Shown here: one piece after another, positions 5,739 through 5,743 of the stretch | How the letters are laid out: every line of letters begins with the position of its first letter | Position numbering within the stretch: position 1 is the stretch's first letter | Assembly: GCA_011390085.1 (NCBI GenBank) | Contig: JAABTB010000166.1 | Coordinates: 1-5,743 of the forward strand | DNA from: Desulfobacula sp. | Lineage (GTDB): Bacteria; Desulfobacterota; Desulfobacteria; Desulfobacterales; Desulfobacteraceae | Direction of reading: 5' to 3' | DNA length: 5,743 nucleotides | The notes under the pieces: model-generated | Databases searched by the model: none | The model's input: only the letters and a program-made list of their open reading frames with translations | Told to the model about the DNA's origin: nothing | Position numbers and translations under genes: made by a program

Positions 5739-5743
5739 CATTA

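Overview
The window looks like chromosomal DNA from an anaerobic member of the Desulfobacterota, most likely a Desulfobacteraceae-type sulfate reducer. This is inferred from gene content, not from a search. The main clue is the tandem pair of a MetV C-terminus and MetF, the acetogen-style methylene-tetrahydrofolate reductase of the Wood-Ljungdahl pathway. The rest fits a motile or surface-active, metal-sensing anaerobe: a GspE/PilB-type ATPase, an HDOD protein, an anaerobe-type SAM methyltransferase and a short DtxR/MntR-like repressor. No RNA gene, insertion sequence, CRISPR array or phage gene is visible.

Layout. (1) Positions 1-1244: the 3' end of metV overlaps metF by 4 bases (ATGA). The operon closes with a strong intrinsic terminator at 1199-1244. 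(2) Positions 1245-1622: a short leader and a yebG-family small protein gene. (3) Positions 1654-4377: a tightly coupled pair, a 624-residue GspE/PulE/MshE-like secretion ATPase with N-terminal MshEN-type repeats, then an HDOD-domain protein 3 bases later. (4) Positions 4387-5253: a class I SAM-dependent methyltransferase 9 bases after the HDOD gene, so it may be cotranscribed, though its base composition differs. (5) Positions 5254-5320: a convergent intergenic gap with two hairpins. (6) Positions 5321-5725, minus strand: a DtxR/MntR-family metal-dependent repressor with a consensus Shine-Dalgarno just inside the window edge.

How the genes may work together. MetV and MetF reduce methylene-THF to methyl-THF, or run the reverse during acetate oxidation. 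The ATPase and HDOD protein are the most suggestive pair. The ATPase carries a near-canonical MshEN domain, which binds cyclic-di-GMP in MshE-type ATPases. HDOD proteins are often signalling partners that regulate motility or surface structures. No pilin, GspF/PilC or secretin gene lies nearby, so the pair looks like an orphan regulatory or motor module. YebG is an SOS-regulated protein in E. coli, but no canonical LexA box is visible here. The most useful leads are the ATPase-HDOD module, the degenerate extra repeats at the ATPase N-terminus, and the mixed metal-site signature of the DtxR-like repressor.
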